Assembly: GCF_000711985.1 (NCBI RefSeq)
Contig: NZ_JONU01000007.1
Coordinates: 372,001-436,000, forward strand
Direction: 5' to 3'
From: Rheinheimera texasensis DSM 17496
Lineage (GTDB): Bacteria > Pseudomonadota > Gammaproteobacteria > Enterobacterales > Alteromonadaceae
Length of the DNA stretch: 64,000 bases
Positions 18,002 through 26,911 of the stretch are shown piece after piece. How positions within the stretch are numbered: position 1 is the stretch's first letter; each line of letters opens with the position of its first letter. Made by a program: the position numbers and the translations under genes. Under the pieces are notes generated by a model. The model was not told the DNA's origin. It saw nothing but the letters and a program-made list of their open reading frames with translations, and made no database searches.

Positions 18002-18568
18002 ATGAAGAAATTAATGCTCGCCCTGGCGCTTGCCGCCGGTTCTGCTCAGGCCGCCTGGCAGCTGGACGCACAGCAGTCGTCACTGCATTTTGTCACTGTA
18101 AAAAATGATGTAGTGGCCGAGACGCACAGTTTTAAACAACTGCAGGGTCAATGGGCCGATAATGGCCAGTTTAGTGTGGAGATCCCGGTGCAAAGCCTGG
18201 ATACGCTAATCCCAATCCGCAACGAACGCATGCTGGAGCACCTATTCAACGCCAAACAATTCCCGGCAATTAAAGCCACAGGCGCTTTGGATGCAGCAAA
18301 GATCACAGCACTGAAAACCGGCGCTGTGCACCAGGAAAAAGTCGAACTGAGCCTGACCTTATTAGATCAGACGCAAAAAGTCACAGTGGACTTAAGCGTG
18401 GTGAAACTTGCTGACAACAGAGTTTTGGCTTATACAAAAGCACCGGTACTGGTCAAAGCCACCGACTTTAAACTGGATGGCGGCGTGAAAAAACTGCAGG
18501 AAATCGCCAAGTTAAACCGGATTGAGTTAGTGGTGCCGGTTAGCTTTGATGTTCAGTTCAGCCGTTAA
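18002..18568 (+). CDS. YceI family periplasmic protein
   Basis: 188 residues with a clear signal peptide (MKKLMLALALAAGSAQA, cleavage after AQA at residue 17), so about 19 kDa in the periplasm. The mature part is a YceI-type lipocalin-like barrel: it starts WQLDAQQSSLHFVTVKN and contains the conserved VEIPVQSLDTLIPIRNERMLEHLF. Family members bind isoprenoid or other lipophilic ligands; the ligand here is unknown. GGAG lies 7 bases before the ATG. It forms a single-gene unit with its own promoter and terminator. Confidence 0.9.
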   Translation: MKKLMLALALAAGSAQAAWQLDAQQSSLHFVTVKNDVVAETHSFKQLQGQWADNGQFSVEIPVQSLDTLIPIRNERMLEHLFNAKQFPAIKATGALDAAKITALKTGAVHQEKVELSLTLLDQTQKVTVDLSVVKLADNRVLAYTKAPVLVKATDFKLDGGVKKLQEIAKLNRIELVVPVSFDVQFSR

Positions 18569-18579
18569 ATCCGGCAAGG

Positions 18580-18609
18580 AAAAAAGGGAGCGACAGCTCC
18601 CTTTTTTTC
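18580..18609 (+). terminator. Rho-independent terminator after yceI-like gene
   Basis: AAAAAAGGGAGC, loop GACA, GCTCCCTTTTTTT. The symmetrical A/T flanks let it also serve the convergent YjiH-like gene. Confidence 0.9.
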
Positions 18610-18621
18610 AAATGCAATAGC

Positions 18622-19980
18622 TTAAAACAACAAGTGCGCCATACCGGCAATCACCGGCAAGGTGATTAAGGTCCGCAGGATAAAGAGTAGAAACAAATCC
18701 AATAGAGTGACCGGAATTTTACTGCCAAGCAATAAAGCCCCGACTTCCGACATATAAATCAGTTGGGTCACTGAAAGCGCTGCAATGACAAACCGTGTCA
18801 TTTCACTGGGCACTTCGCTGACGAGGATTGACGGCACAAACATATCGGCAAAACCAACCATCACTGACTTTGACGCCTGCTCTGCAAATGGGATTTGCAG
18901 CAGTTCCAGCAGAGGTACAAAAGGCGCACCAAGAATACTGAACAGCGGAGTATATTCGGCAATGATCAGCGCCGTGGTGCCAACCGCCATAATCACCGGC
19001 AATACACCAAACAGCATATCAATGACTGCCTCAACGCCTTCGCGCAGTGTGGCTTTGACGCCTGTGGCCTGACTGGCCCGATGCAGACCGTGTGCTAAGG
19101 CCCGGCCAAACACCGATTTTTGCGAAAACTGCCCGCCTTCGGCGCGCATATGATCATAACCGTCAATATAAGTGTCTGGTTTATTCCGCAGCGGCGGCAG
19201 AAATGGCAACACAATAGCTGCAACCAGGCCCGCAGCACAGATAGTGGCGTAAAACGGCAGAAACAGATGTTCTAATCTCACCTGCCCGAGTACAACAATA
19301 CAAAAAGTGATAGAAACTGCAGAGAAAGTTGTGCCAATCACGGCAGCTTCCCGCGCAGTATAAAATCCGGCTTCGTACTGCTTGCTGGTCAACAAAATGC
19401 CAACGCTGCCATCGCCAATCCAGGAGGCGATACAATCCACCGCAGAGCGACCGGGTAACCGGAAAATCGGCCGCATCACTTTGGTCATCAGAGTGCCAAT
19501 CATTTCCAGCAGGCCAAAATTTAACAACAGCGGCAGTAACAAACCGGCAAACACAAACACCGACAGCAGCACCGGCAGCAAATCATTCAGTACCAATGCG
19601 CCGGTGGCTTTGCTGGTCACAAACTCCGGGCCGGTGCCAGTCAGCACCAATAACAAAAACACTGCACCCAACAAACGCACCAGCACCCAGCCCCAGCCGG
19701 GGCTAAACAGCTTGCCGGCATAACTGCCAGGCGCAATCACTTGTGGTTTGAGTACTTTGACGCCGAGTGTAATTAACGCCGATACCGAGACAATCAACGC
19801 CAGCAGATACGGCATCCAAGTGCCAACAACCGTTTTTAATGCATTCGCCATCACAGCGACCGGAATGGTCAGGCCTTTTTCTGCCGGGATCGGCGTCATA
19901 AATAAAAAAACGCCCAGTAATGACGGCACTAACAGCGTCAGCCAGTTACGCAACGTCGAGTAATTTTCAGATGCAGGCAT
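18622..19980 (-). CDS. YjiH family membrane protein (nucleoside recognition/Gate domain)
   Basis: A 452-residue inner-membrane protein with about eleven hydrophobic segments. The middle part (about residues 140-240) holds a Gate-domain-like stretch including RPIFRLPGRSAVDCIASWIGDGSVGIL and EAAVIGTTFSAVSITFC, as in E. coli YjiH. The C-terminal half repeats a related fold (GFADMFVPSILVSEVPSEMTRFVIAALSVTQLIYMSE). The function of YjiH is not established; the domain name suggests nucleoside-related transport. The ATG at 19980 lacks a strong ribosome site. No neighbouring nucleoside gene supports a pathway. Confidence 0.82.
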   Translation of the reverse strand: MPASENYSTLRNWLTLLVPSLLGVFLFMTPIPAEKGLTIPVAVMANALKTVVGTWMPYLLALIVSVSALITLGVKVLKPQVIAPGSYAGKLFSPGWGWVLVRLLGAVFLLLVLTGTGPEFVTSKATGALVLNDLLPVLLSVFVFAGLLLPLLLNFGLLEMIGTLMTKVMRPIFRLPGRSAVDCIASWIGDGSVGILLTSKQYEAGFYTAREAAVIGTTFSAVSITFCIVVLGQVRLEHLFLPFYATICAAGLVAAIVLPFLPPLRNKPDTYIDGYDHMRAEGGQFSQKSVFGRALAHGLHRASQATGVKATLREGVEAVIDMLFGVLPVIMAVGTTALIIAEYTPLFSILGAPFVPLLELLQIPFAEQASKSVMVGFADMFVPSILVSEVPSEMTRFVIAALSVTQLIYMSEVGALLLGSKIPVTLLDLFLLFILRTLITLPVIAGMAHLLF

Positions 19981-20116
19981 GATGAGATATCGGTAGTTAA
20001 TATTAAACGGCGGACAGCCTAATCAAAAGCGGCGTCACTGTCACGGTACAATCCACACTTAGTGTCAGACCGGTGAAAAATCCAGCAGCGTGGACACTAC
20101 GCCACGGACCACAGGC

Positions 20117-20416
20117 TTAATTCAGTTCGATAAAAGTCAAGCCAAGTTGATACAGATCTTCAGCTTCCTGGCTGCAGCGGACAACTTTAGCATGCGCATC
20201 CAGTGGCACTACGGAGCTATTGGTGGACTCGAGTCGCAGATGGATTAGGGTCCCCATCTCCAGCGGTTCGTCGACTTCGACCGCCATGCCAGTCGCACTG
20301 AGGTCACGACAGATGCCACTGAAAACCCGGCCTGATTCAGGGTCGTTAATCATCATCTGAACTTCGGCGTTCACCATCATCCGGAAGTAATTACGTTTAT
20401 CGTTTCTGTTCAGCAT
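20117..20416 (-). CDS. PilZ domain protein
   Basis: A 99-residue single-domain protein. It shows both parts of the cyclic-di-GMP binding signature: an N-terminal R-x3-R stretch (RNDKRNYFR) and DLSATGMAVE, matching D/N-x-S-x-x-G. It should therefore bind c-di-GMP and relay it to an unknown partner in the cytoplasm. The start at 20416 (MLNRNDKR) has a GAGAG site; the longer frame would need a TTG. It lies 80 bp downstream of a stand-alone receiver domain on the same strand, and the pair may form a small signalling unit. Confidence 0.9.
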   Translation of the reverse strand: MLNRNDKRNYFRMMVNAEVQMMINDPESGRVFSGICRDLSATGMAVEVDEPLEMGTLIHLRLESTNSSVVPLDAHAKVVRCSQEAEDLYQLGLTFIELN

Positions 20417-20497
20417 GGCAACTCTCAAATAACCTGAAGCAAATTGTTATAAAGCTTTCTACCTGACCTGTAAAGTCTGGCCTGTAAAGTCACGGCG

Positions 20498-20893
20498 TCA
20501 GCACCAGCCGGCGAGCTGTTCAATCTGCCAACGGATTTCCCGTGCCGAAAAAGGCTTGGCAATAAGCCCAAGCGCTCCTGCAGCCGTGGCAGCTCTGACA
20601 TCCGCCGGCGAGTCCAGCCCGGACAACATAATCACCGGAATATCTGCAGTCAGCGGATTGTGTTTCAGCAAAATACAAAGGTCGATGCCACTGAGCCCTG
20701 GCATCAGAATATCCAATAGGATTAGGTCTGGTTTTTCATCGTGGATCTGCGTCAGCGCCGCCTGACCAAGTGCGACATACTTGAGCTGATACTGCGGCGC
20801 TGGCAGTGCTAACTGCAATAAATCGAAGTTAAAAGCCTCATCGTCAACTAACAACACTTTTTTCGTAATTGCGCCCACTACTGCCTGCTCCAT
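20498..20893 (-). CDS. Single-domain response regulator
   Basis: 131 residues, a stand-alone REC domain. The acidic pair is D17/D18, the phosphoacceptor is D61 in LLDILMPG, the switch serine is S91 in MLSGLD and the lysine is K113 in AKPFS. There is no output domain, so it acts like CheY or a phosphorelay intermediate. The start has AAAGGA at good spacing. It is followed by a PilZ protein on the same strand, suggesting c-di-GMP/phosphorelay cross-talk, for example in motility or adhesion. No histidine kinase is nearby. Confidence 0.9.
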   Translation of the reverse strand: MEQAVVGAITKKVLLVDDEAFNFDLLQLALPAPQYQLKYVALGQAALTQIHDEKPDLILLDILMPGLSGIDLCILLKHNPLTADIPVIMLSGLDSPADVRAATAAGALGLIAKPFSAREIRWQIEQLAGWC

Positions 20894-20961
20894 TGCAACT
20901 TCCTTTATTGCGCTGCTGAAAAAGTTGTAGCTGAAATTAGTTACGCCGACAAGCGGTCGCT

Positions 20962-23900
20962 TTACTTCAGCTCCTGCACGGCCAGCAGCACCCGCTTGGC
21001 GGAAATGGGATATGGCGTCCCCAGCTGCTGGGCAAATAACGATACTTTCAACTCTTCCAGCATCCAGCGGATCTCGCGAACCGGCTCCGGCAGCACTTTA
21101 CCGGCAAACTTGCCAAGCAGCTGCTGATAGGCGTCAGCGGCTTTTTGATACTCGTGCATTTGCAGCCGGTCACGCTGCGGATCTACGGGCAGTTTTTCCA
21201 ATCGTTTCTGCAATGCCAGCAAATACCGTTTGATGTCATCGAGACGGCCAGCGCCAAATTCGCTGACAAAACCTTTAAACAACAATGCATCCAGCTGCTG
21301 CTTGATGTCTGCATTGGCATAAGTCAGCGCTAAATCCATCCGGCCACGCAATTTTTTGCTGATCTCATGTCCAACTGTCAGAATTTGCTCCACCTGCAGC
21401 GCTACAGCAAGCACAGTATCGCCAAGCTCAGCGCGGACCGAGTCCCGCAGCTGCAAAAACTCCAGCTGATTATGCGGCCAGGACTGTTGGCTAATCAGAT
21501 GGTCAATGCCCGCTGCGATGCAGTCATCGATCAGCTCCAGCACTTTGCCAAAGGGATTAAAATACAGCCCCAGCTTCGCTTTGTTCGGCAGATGGTCCTG
21601 CAAGTATTTAACCGGTGAAGGCAGGTTCAGCAGCATTAAACGCCGTAAACCCAAACGAGACTGCGCTGCCGCCTGCTCCGGGCTGTCCAGCAACTGAATA
21701 GAGACACTGTTTTTTTGGTCAACCAAAGCCGGAAAAGCTTTAATTTCATAACCTGACTGAATACGGATATATTCACGTGGTAATTCACCAAAACTCCAGT
21801 CGGTCAGCTCCTGTTGTTCAATGCCCTTTTCGGCGACCTGACTTAAAGTTTCCTGTACCTGCCCTTGCAGCTTTTGTTTCAAAAGCGCCAGCGAACGATG
21901 CTGCGCTATCACGGCCCCTTTGTCGTCGGTGACTTTAAAATTCATCTTTAAATGCGCCGGCAGCTCGGTCAGCTCCCAGGCGTCATCCGGAATAGTTACA
22001 CCACTCATCCGCTTCAGGCGCTGGGTTACTACCGATAACAATGGACCGTCGTCCGGCTGAATGGATTGCAACAAGGCATCAGCATAATTAGGCGCCGGCA
22101 CAAAATTGCGTCGGTACACTTTCGGTAGACATTTTATCAGCGACACTAACAATTCATGGCGCAGGCCAGGAATAAGCCAGTCAAAGCCTTGTTCTTCGAC
22201 CTGATTCAGCAGCGCCAGCGGAATACACAGGCTAACACCGTCGTCCGGCGCACCAGGCGAAAAATGGTATTCCAGCGGCAGACGCAAATTGCCCTGACGC
22301 CAGAATTCCGGGTAGCTATCGTCGGTGATATGCCCGGCTTCGTGACGCTTCAGCATGTCCGGGTCAAAGTTCAGATAACTGGCGTCCTGTTGCTTCTGCT
22401 TTTTCCACCAGGTCTGAAAATCAATGCGGTTATTGGCGTGCAGCGGCACTTTTTCAGCATAAAACGCCACCAGCGTTTCTTCGTCGACCAGAATGTCACG
22501 CCGGCGTGATTTGTCTTCTAAATCAGTGACCGCATCAATCAACCGTGCGTTATGCGCGAGGAACGGCTCATTTGAGCCAAGTTCCTGATTGACCAGCGCT
22601 TCGCGGATAAAAATTTTATGGCACAGTTCCGGTTCAATTTTGCTGTATTGCACGGCTCTTTTACCAACAATGATCAGGCCGTACAAAGTAACCTGTTCGA
22701 AGGCAATCACTGCACCGCGTTTCTTCTCCCAGTGGGGTTCGCTGTAGCTGCGGCTGACCAGATGCTGTGCCAGCGGTTCGACCCATTCAGGTTCAATTTT
22801 CGCCACAGTACGTGCATACAATTTACTGGTTTCGACCAGCTCGGCGGTCATCACCCACTTGGGTTTGCGCTTAAACAAATGACTGCCGGGAAATACATAA
22901 AAGCGGCTTTGCCGCGCGCCGAGATAATCCGCTTCGCTGTCTTTGCTGCCAATTTGACCGAGTAAACCGGTCAGAATGGCCGTATGGACTGACTGATAAT
23001 CTGCTGCAGTGGTGTTTTTAACAAGGCCTAATTCTTCGGCGACCTGGGAGAGTTGCGCATACAAATCCTGCCATTCCCGCACGCGCAGATAATTCAGCAG
23101 CTCTTGCTTACACAAACGGCGGAACTGATTATTGCTTTGACTCTCTTGTTGTTCCTGCAAATATCGCCACAGTTTCAGCCAGCTGGCAAAATCGGAATCG
23201 GGGTCGGCAAACCGGCCATGAAGCTCATCGGCTTTTTGCTTTTTGTCCAGAGGCCGTTCACGTGGGTCCTGAATGGATAAAGCGGCGGTGATCACCAGTA
23301 ATTCATCTAAAGCGTTGCGCTCGGCTGCTGCCAGTACCATGCGGGCGAGACGCGGGTCAATCGGCAAGCGACTCAGTTGGCGGCCCAAAGGCGTCAGCTG
23401 CAAACCTGCTTTACGCTCGGTTTTCAGCGCCCCCAGTTCGTCCAGCAACCGCACGCCGTCGTTGATAAACCGGCTGTCCGGTTTTTGTAAAAACGGGAAT
23501 TGCTGGATATCACCAAGACCCAGCGCCAGCATTTGCAAAATGACCGAGGCTAAATTGGTACGCAAAATCTCCGGATCAGTAAAAGCGTCGCGGTTATTAA
23601 AATCATCTTCGCTGTACAGACGAATACAAATACCGGCGGCAACCCGGCCACAACGACCTTTCCGTTGATTGGCACTGGCCTGGCTGATGGCTTCAATCGG
23701 TAATTGCTGCACTTTAGAGCGGTAGCTGTAGCGCGAAATGCGCGCTGTACCGGGGTCTATCACATACCGGATACCCGGCACTGTTAAGGATGTTTCCGCC
23801 ACGTTGGTCGACAACACAATGCGCCGGCCCGGATGGCTCTGAAAAATGCGGTTTTGCTCTGCCGCACTTAAGCGTGCGTACAACGGCAGGATTTCGGTAT

Positions 23901-24846
23901 GCGGTAATTTCAGTTTTTCCAGCGCATCGGCCGTGTCGCGAATTTCGCGCTCTCCGTTTAAGAAAATCAGAATGTCGCCCGGCGGTTCGCGGTAGAGTTC
24001 TTCCACCGCATCAAAAATCGCTTGTAACTGATCAGCATCTTTATCTTCGTTTTCACTGGCGGGCCGGTAGCGCACTTCAACCGGATAAGTACGGCCTGAT
24101 ACTTCGAGCATTGGCGCGTTGGAGAAATGCCGGGAGAATCTTTCCGGATCTATGGTCGCTGACGTGATAATCAGTTTCAGATCCGGTCGTTTGGGCAGAA
24201 TTTGCTTAAAATAACCAAGTAAAAAGTCGATGTTGAGGCTACGCTCGTGTGCCTCATCGATGATGATGGTGTCATATTGATTAAGAAACTTATCCTGCTG
24301 AATTTCGGCGAGCAGAATACCGTCGGTCATCAGTTTCACCAGCGTATTGGCGCCGGTATGGTCGCCAAAGCGCACTTTGTAACCCACTTGCTGACCTAGT
24401 GGCACTGACAGCTCATCGGCAAGACGCTGACCCACGCTACGCGCCGCCAGCCGCCGTGGCTGGGTATGGCCAACCAGGCCAGCGACACCGCGGCCCAGTT
24501 CTAAACAAATTTTCGGAATTTGAGTGGTTTTGCCTGAACCGGTTTCACCGGCGATAATGACCACCTGGTGCGCCGCGATGGCAGCTTTGATGTCGTCTTT
24601 ACGGCCCACCACCGGCAGCTCACCCGGGTAAGTGATGCGCGGCATCGCCTCAGCGCGTTTTTGCCTGATGGACTGCGATGCCAGAATGTCAGCCTGCAAT
24701 AGCTGTTGTTTTTTCAGATCAGGTTTAGCCTGCAGGTCGCGGCAAAGCCGGCGCAAGCGGAATTGATCTTTAAGCAGACAATACGACACCGCATCTTGCA
24801 AAGCACGCAGTGGTAACAATTCAACAGCAGACGATAAATCAGACAA
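20962..24846 (-). CDS. hrpA: ATP-dependent RNA helicase HrpA
   Basis: 1294 residues, the full length of the bacterial DEAH-box HrpA. Walker A is GETGSGKTTQIPK (about residue 98), the DEAH box is IIDEAHERS, motif III is ITSATID, and motif VI is QRKGRCGRVAAG. They are followed by the HA2/OB domains and the long DUF3418 C-terminal region. HrpA unwinds structured mRNA and in E. coli helps rescue stalled ribosomes. The likely start is TTG at 24846 with a GGGGG-rich upstream site. It is a solitary gene and is probably transcribed separately from its neighbours. Confidence 0.95.
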   Translation of the reverse strand: MSDLSSAVELLPLRALQDAVSYCLLKDQFRLRRLCRDLQAKPDLKKQQLLQADILASQSIRQKRAEAMPRITYPGELPVVGRKDDIKAAIAAHQVVIIAGETGSGKTTQIPKICLELGRGVAGLVGHTQPRRLAARSVGQRLADELSVPLGQQVGYKVRFGDHTGANTLVKLMTDGILLAEIQQDKFLNQYDTIIIDEAHERSLNIDFLLGYFKQILPKRPDLKLIITSATIDPERFSRHFSNAPMLEVSGRTYPVEVRYRPASENEDKDADQLQAIFDAVEELYREPPGDILIFLNGEREIRDTADALEKLKLPHTEILPLYARLSAAEQNRIFQSHPGRRIVLSTNVAETSLTVPGIRYVIDPGTARISRYSYRSKVQQLPIEAISQASANQRKGRCGRVAAGICIRLYSEDDFNNRDAFTDPEILRTNLASVILQMLALGLGDIQQFPFLQKPDSRFINDGVRLLDELGALKTERKAGLQLTPLGRQLSRLPIDPRLARMVLAAAERNALDELLVITAALSIQDPRERPLDKKQKADELHGRFADPDSDFASWLKLWRYLQEQQESQSNNQFRRLCKQELLNYLRVREWQDLYAQLSQVAEELGLVKNTTAADYQSVHTAILTGLLGQIGSKDSEADYLGARQSRFYVFPGSHLFKRKPKWVMTAELVETSKLYARTVAKIEPEWVEPLAQHLVSRSYSEPHWEKKRGAVIAFEQVTLYGLIIVGKRAVQYSKIEPELCHKIFIREALVNQELGSNEPFLAHNARLIDAVTDLEDKSRRRDILVDEETLVAFYAEKVPLHANNRIDFQTWWKKQKQQDASYLNFDPDMLKRHEAGHITDDSYPEFWRQGNLRLPLEYHFSPGAPDDGVSLCIPLALLNQVEEQGFDWLIPGLRHELLVSLIKCLPKVYRRNFVPAPNYADALLQSIQPDDGPLLSVVTQRLKRMSGVTIPDDAWELTELPAHLKMNFKVTDDKGAVIAQHRSLALLKQKLQGQVQETLSQVAEKGIEQQELTDWSFGELPREYIRIQSGYEIKAFPALVDQKNSVSIQLLDSPEQAAAQSRLGLRRLMLLNLPSPVKYLQDHLPNKAKLGLYFNPFGKVLELIDDCIAAGIDHLISQQSWPHNQLEFLQLRDSVRAELGDTVLAVALQVEQILTVGHEISKKLRGRMDLALTYANADIKQQLDALLFKGFVSEFGAGRLDDIKRYLLALQKRLEKLPVDPQRDRLQMHEYQKAADAYQQLLGKFAGKVLPEPVREIRWMLEELKVSLFAQQLGTPYPISAKRVLLAVQELK

Positions 24847-24932
24847 AACACAGCCCCCTCAACAACGAGGCGGCTATGCTAGCACAAAGAACATTGAGCC
24901 GGCAGCGCCGGCACTGAGGTAAATCGCAGGTG

Positions 24933-25352
24933 TCAGCTGACTTTGCGATAGTGTGAATGCAATTCCTGATCAATAGCACGCAGCACGTCAGTCCGGCTTA
25001 TCACCCCCTGCAACACACCATTGTCATCGACCACCGGATAAATTTTCGGTTTGGCACCAAGCATCAGCTGAGCCAGTTCAATGATGCCGCTGTGCATGTG
25101 CACTGTCAGCACGTCTTTACGCATCAGGTCACGCACATAGGCGAGGCCTTCATCATGGTAGGAGCTTAGTAACATCCGGGCCAGACAATCCTGCTCAGAT
25201 AAAAAACCCACCACTTTGCGGTTAGCATCGACAACGGGCCCACCTAACTGTGCCACATCAGTCAAACGATCTACCGCAGCTTCCAGTGTCATATCCTGAT
25301 TAAAAGTCACCGGATGGTGGTTCATATGATCAGACACTTTTAATAAGTTCAT
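24933..25352 (-). CDS. CBS domain protein
   Basis: 139 residues made of two CBS motifs (about 8-62 and 72-130), forming one Bateman module. Typical stretches are VTFNQDMTLEAAVDRL, GFLSEQDCL, VLTVHMHSGIIELAQLM and GVISRTDVLRAI. Such modules bind adenosyl nucleotides and sense energy state. There is no attached catalytic domain, so the partner is unknown. Start choice is strong: GGAGG lies 6 bases before the ATG at 25352. A GC-rich inverted repeat (GGAGCC...GGCTCC) lies upstream at 25387-25402, without a U-tract. Confidence 0.9.
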   Translation of the reverse strand: MNLLKVSDHMNHHPVTFNQDMTLEAAVDRLTDVAQLGGPVVDANRKVVGFLSEQDCLARMLLSSYHDEGLAYVRDLMRKDVLTVHMHSGIIELAQLMLGAKPKIYPVVDDNGVLQGVISRTDVLRAIDQELHSHYRKVS

Positions 25353-25447
25353 GCATTTCCTCCAGATTTCACACCCTGAAATAGCGGGAGCCCAGAGGCT
25401 CCTTCACCCAAGCTTAGTGCAAAATCGGCGGCTTGCCTTGCTGTCGA

Positions 25448-26464
25448 TCAATCTTTGAAAATGGCAACTTCGGCTGCTTTACCTTGCTGACGTTTCGCTC
25501 GGTACATGCCTTCTGAATTTAAGTGCCAGCTCAGGCCACCCTTGTTGTCAACCACAATAACACCGCCAAGACCACCGACGGTTTTCAGCTCCTGCATCAC
25601 TTCATCCGCTGCAACTGACGCCGATTTGCCTTGATAACGTACGCGGGCGCAGATATCACCGGCGACCTGATAGCGGATAAAAAACTCACCGTGGCCGGTC
25701 GCCGACACCGCGCAGCTTTGGTTGTCAGCAAAAGTACCGGCACCAATCAATGGCGCGTCGCCAATCCGGCCGTAACGTTTCGCCGTCATACCACCGGTTG
25801 AAGTTGCTGCCGCCAATAATCCTTGCTGGTCAATAGCAACTGCACCGACAGTGCCGACATTCCATTCCAGTGGAAACGCCGGGCTCAGGCGCAGCTGCGC
25901 CTGATGTGGACATTTTGTTAAGGCCTTCAGCGCTTTTTGCAGCGCCTGGTAACGAAACTCGGTATCAAAATAGTTGTTTTTAACCAGGTCCAATTGCTGT
26001 TCTTTGGCAAACAGCTCAGCGCCCTGACCTGCCAATAATACGTGCTCAGAATGCTCCATCACAGCACGGGCCAGCTTAATCGGGTTTTTCACTGTGGTAA
26101 CCCCAGCCACAGCGCCGGCGGCTCTGTTATCGCCACGCATAATGGCCGCATCGAGTTCATGTTTGCCGTCATAAGTGTACACAGCACCTTTGCCGGCATT
26201 AAACAATGGCGAATCTTCCAGGATCACCACGGCAGCGCTGACCGCATCCAGACTGGTGCCGCCACTGGCCAATACCTGATAGCCCGTATCAACCGCGTGT
26301 TTAAGCGTCGTTTCATAAGCTTGTTGTTGTACCGGCGACATACTGTCACGCGAAATGGTGCCGGCACCGCCGTGGATCACAATGCCAAAAGGTACATGAG
26401 CGGCATGCGCCAGTGGCAGAGCTAGAAGATTAAGTGCGACTATTACTGCGGATTGCAATTTCAT
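25448..26464 (-). CDS. iaaA: Isoaspartyl peptidase/L-asparaginase, exported
   Basis: 338 residues, an N-terminal nucleophile (plant-type asparaginase) precursor. A signal peptide (residues about 1-21, ending ...LPLAHAA) precedes the conserved IVIHGGAGTI. The autocleavage site is at WNVGTVGAVA, where the threonine after VG becomes the catalytic residue of the beta chain. The substrate-binding GGMTAKRYGRIGDAPLIGAGTFAD follows. It hydrolyses isoaspartyl dipeptides and L-asparagine; export suggests a periplasmic scavenging role. GGAG lies about 9 bases upstream of the ATG. Confidence 0.92.
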   Translation of the reverse strand: MKLQSAVIVALNLLALPLAHAAHVPFGIVIHGGAGTISRDSMSPVQQQAYETTLKHAVDTGYQVLASGGTSLDAVSAAVVILEDSPLFNAGKGAVYTYDGKHELDAAIMRGDNRAAGAVAGVTTVKNPIKLARAVMEHSEHVLLAGQGAELFAKEQQLDLVKNNYFDTEFRYQALQKALKALTKCPHQAQLRLSPAFPLEWNVGTVGAVAIDQQGLLAAATSTGGMTAKRYGRIGDAPLIGAGTFADNQSCAVSATGHGEFFIRYQVAGDICARVRYQGKSASVAADEVMQELKTVGGLGGVIVVDNKGGLSWHLNSEGMYRAKRQQGKAAEVAIFKD

Positions 26465-26549
26465 GGATCTGAACTCCGTTGAGAATTGAAACGACCATAC
26501 GCTAGCGTGACGCTGCTGTGACCTGCGTGTGGGACCAAATCACCACAGC

Positions 26550-26591
26550 TTGCGCCAGATCAAGCGTTTATTCCAAGCTGACGTTTATGAT
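26550..26591 (+). promoter_or_regulatory. Candidate FNR-type site and -10 element upstream of ydcH-like gene
   Basis: TTGCG-CCAG-ATCAA (26550-26563) resembles the FNR consensus TTGAT-N4-ATCAA at 8 of 10 positions. A TATGAT -10 element is at 26586-26591. A start near 26598 would put the dyad centre at about -41.5, the class II activator position. This is a sequence resemblance only. Confidence 0.3.
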
Positions 26592-26625
26592 TTGGACTGT
26601 TACTTAGCTAAAGAAGGAACATAAC

Positions 26626-26865
26626 ATGAGCCTGGAAAAACATGATTTAGTCCACGAATTCCCAGAGTACCGCGAGAAAATACATCAGTTGAAAACTAGC
26701 GACCATCATTTTGCGAAGCTCTTTGCACAGTATCATGACGTAGACCACGAAGTGTACCGGCTGGAACAAGGTGCGGAAACCGCTGCAGCGGACTACCTGG
26801 AAGAGCGTAAGAAACTACGTCTGCAGCTAAAAGACCAACTGTATCAAAGCCTGTTACAAGCTTAA
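26626..26865 (+). CDS. YdcH family protein (DUF465)
   Basis: A 79-residue, highly charged, helical protein beginning MSLEKHDLVHEFPEYREKIHQLK. It carries the family segment HHFAKLFAQYHDVDHEVYRLE and the C-terminal LEERKKLRLQLKDQLYQSL. DUF465/YdcH proteins are small coiled-coil proteins of unknown role. AAGGAAC precedes the ATG. The upstream region contains a candidate FNR-type dyad and a -10 box. A hairpin overlapping the 3' end of the convergent nuclease gene terminates it. Confidence 0.9.
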   Translation: MSLEKHDLVHEFPEYREKIHQLKTSDHHFAKLFAQYHDVDHEVYRLEQGAETAAADYLEERKKLRLQLKDQLYQSLLQA

Positions 26866-26881
26866 GCTTTGGCTTCTTCTG

Positions 26882-26911
26882 ACACAGCAGCCATCAGTGT
26901 TGCTGTGTTTT
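26882..26911 (+). terminator. Hairpin terminator after ydcH-like gene
   Basis: ACACAGCA (26882-26889) pairs with TGCTGTGT (26901-26908), followed by TTTTAC-type sequence. It overlaps the final codons of the convergent endonuclease I gene. Confidence 0.6.

Noticed and set aside
25387-25402. GGAGCC/GGCTCC hairpin upstream of the CBS protein gene as a terminator
   Set aside because: Short stem with no U-tract on either strand; not enough to call.
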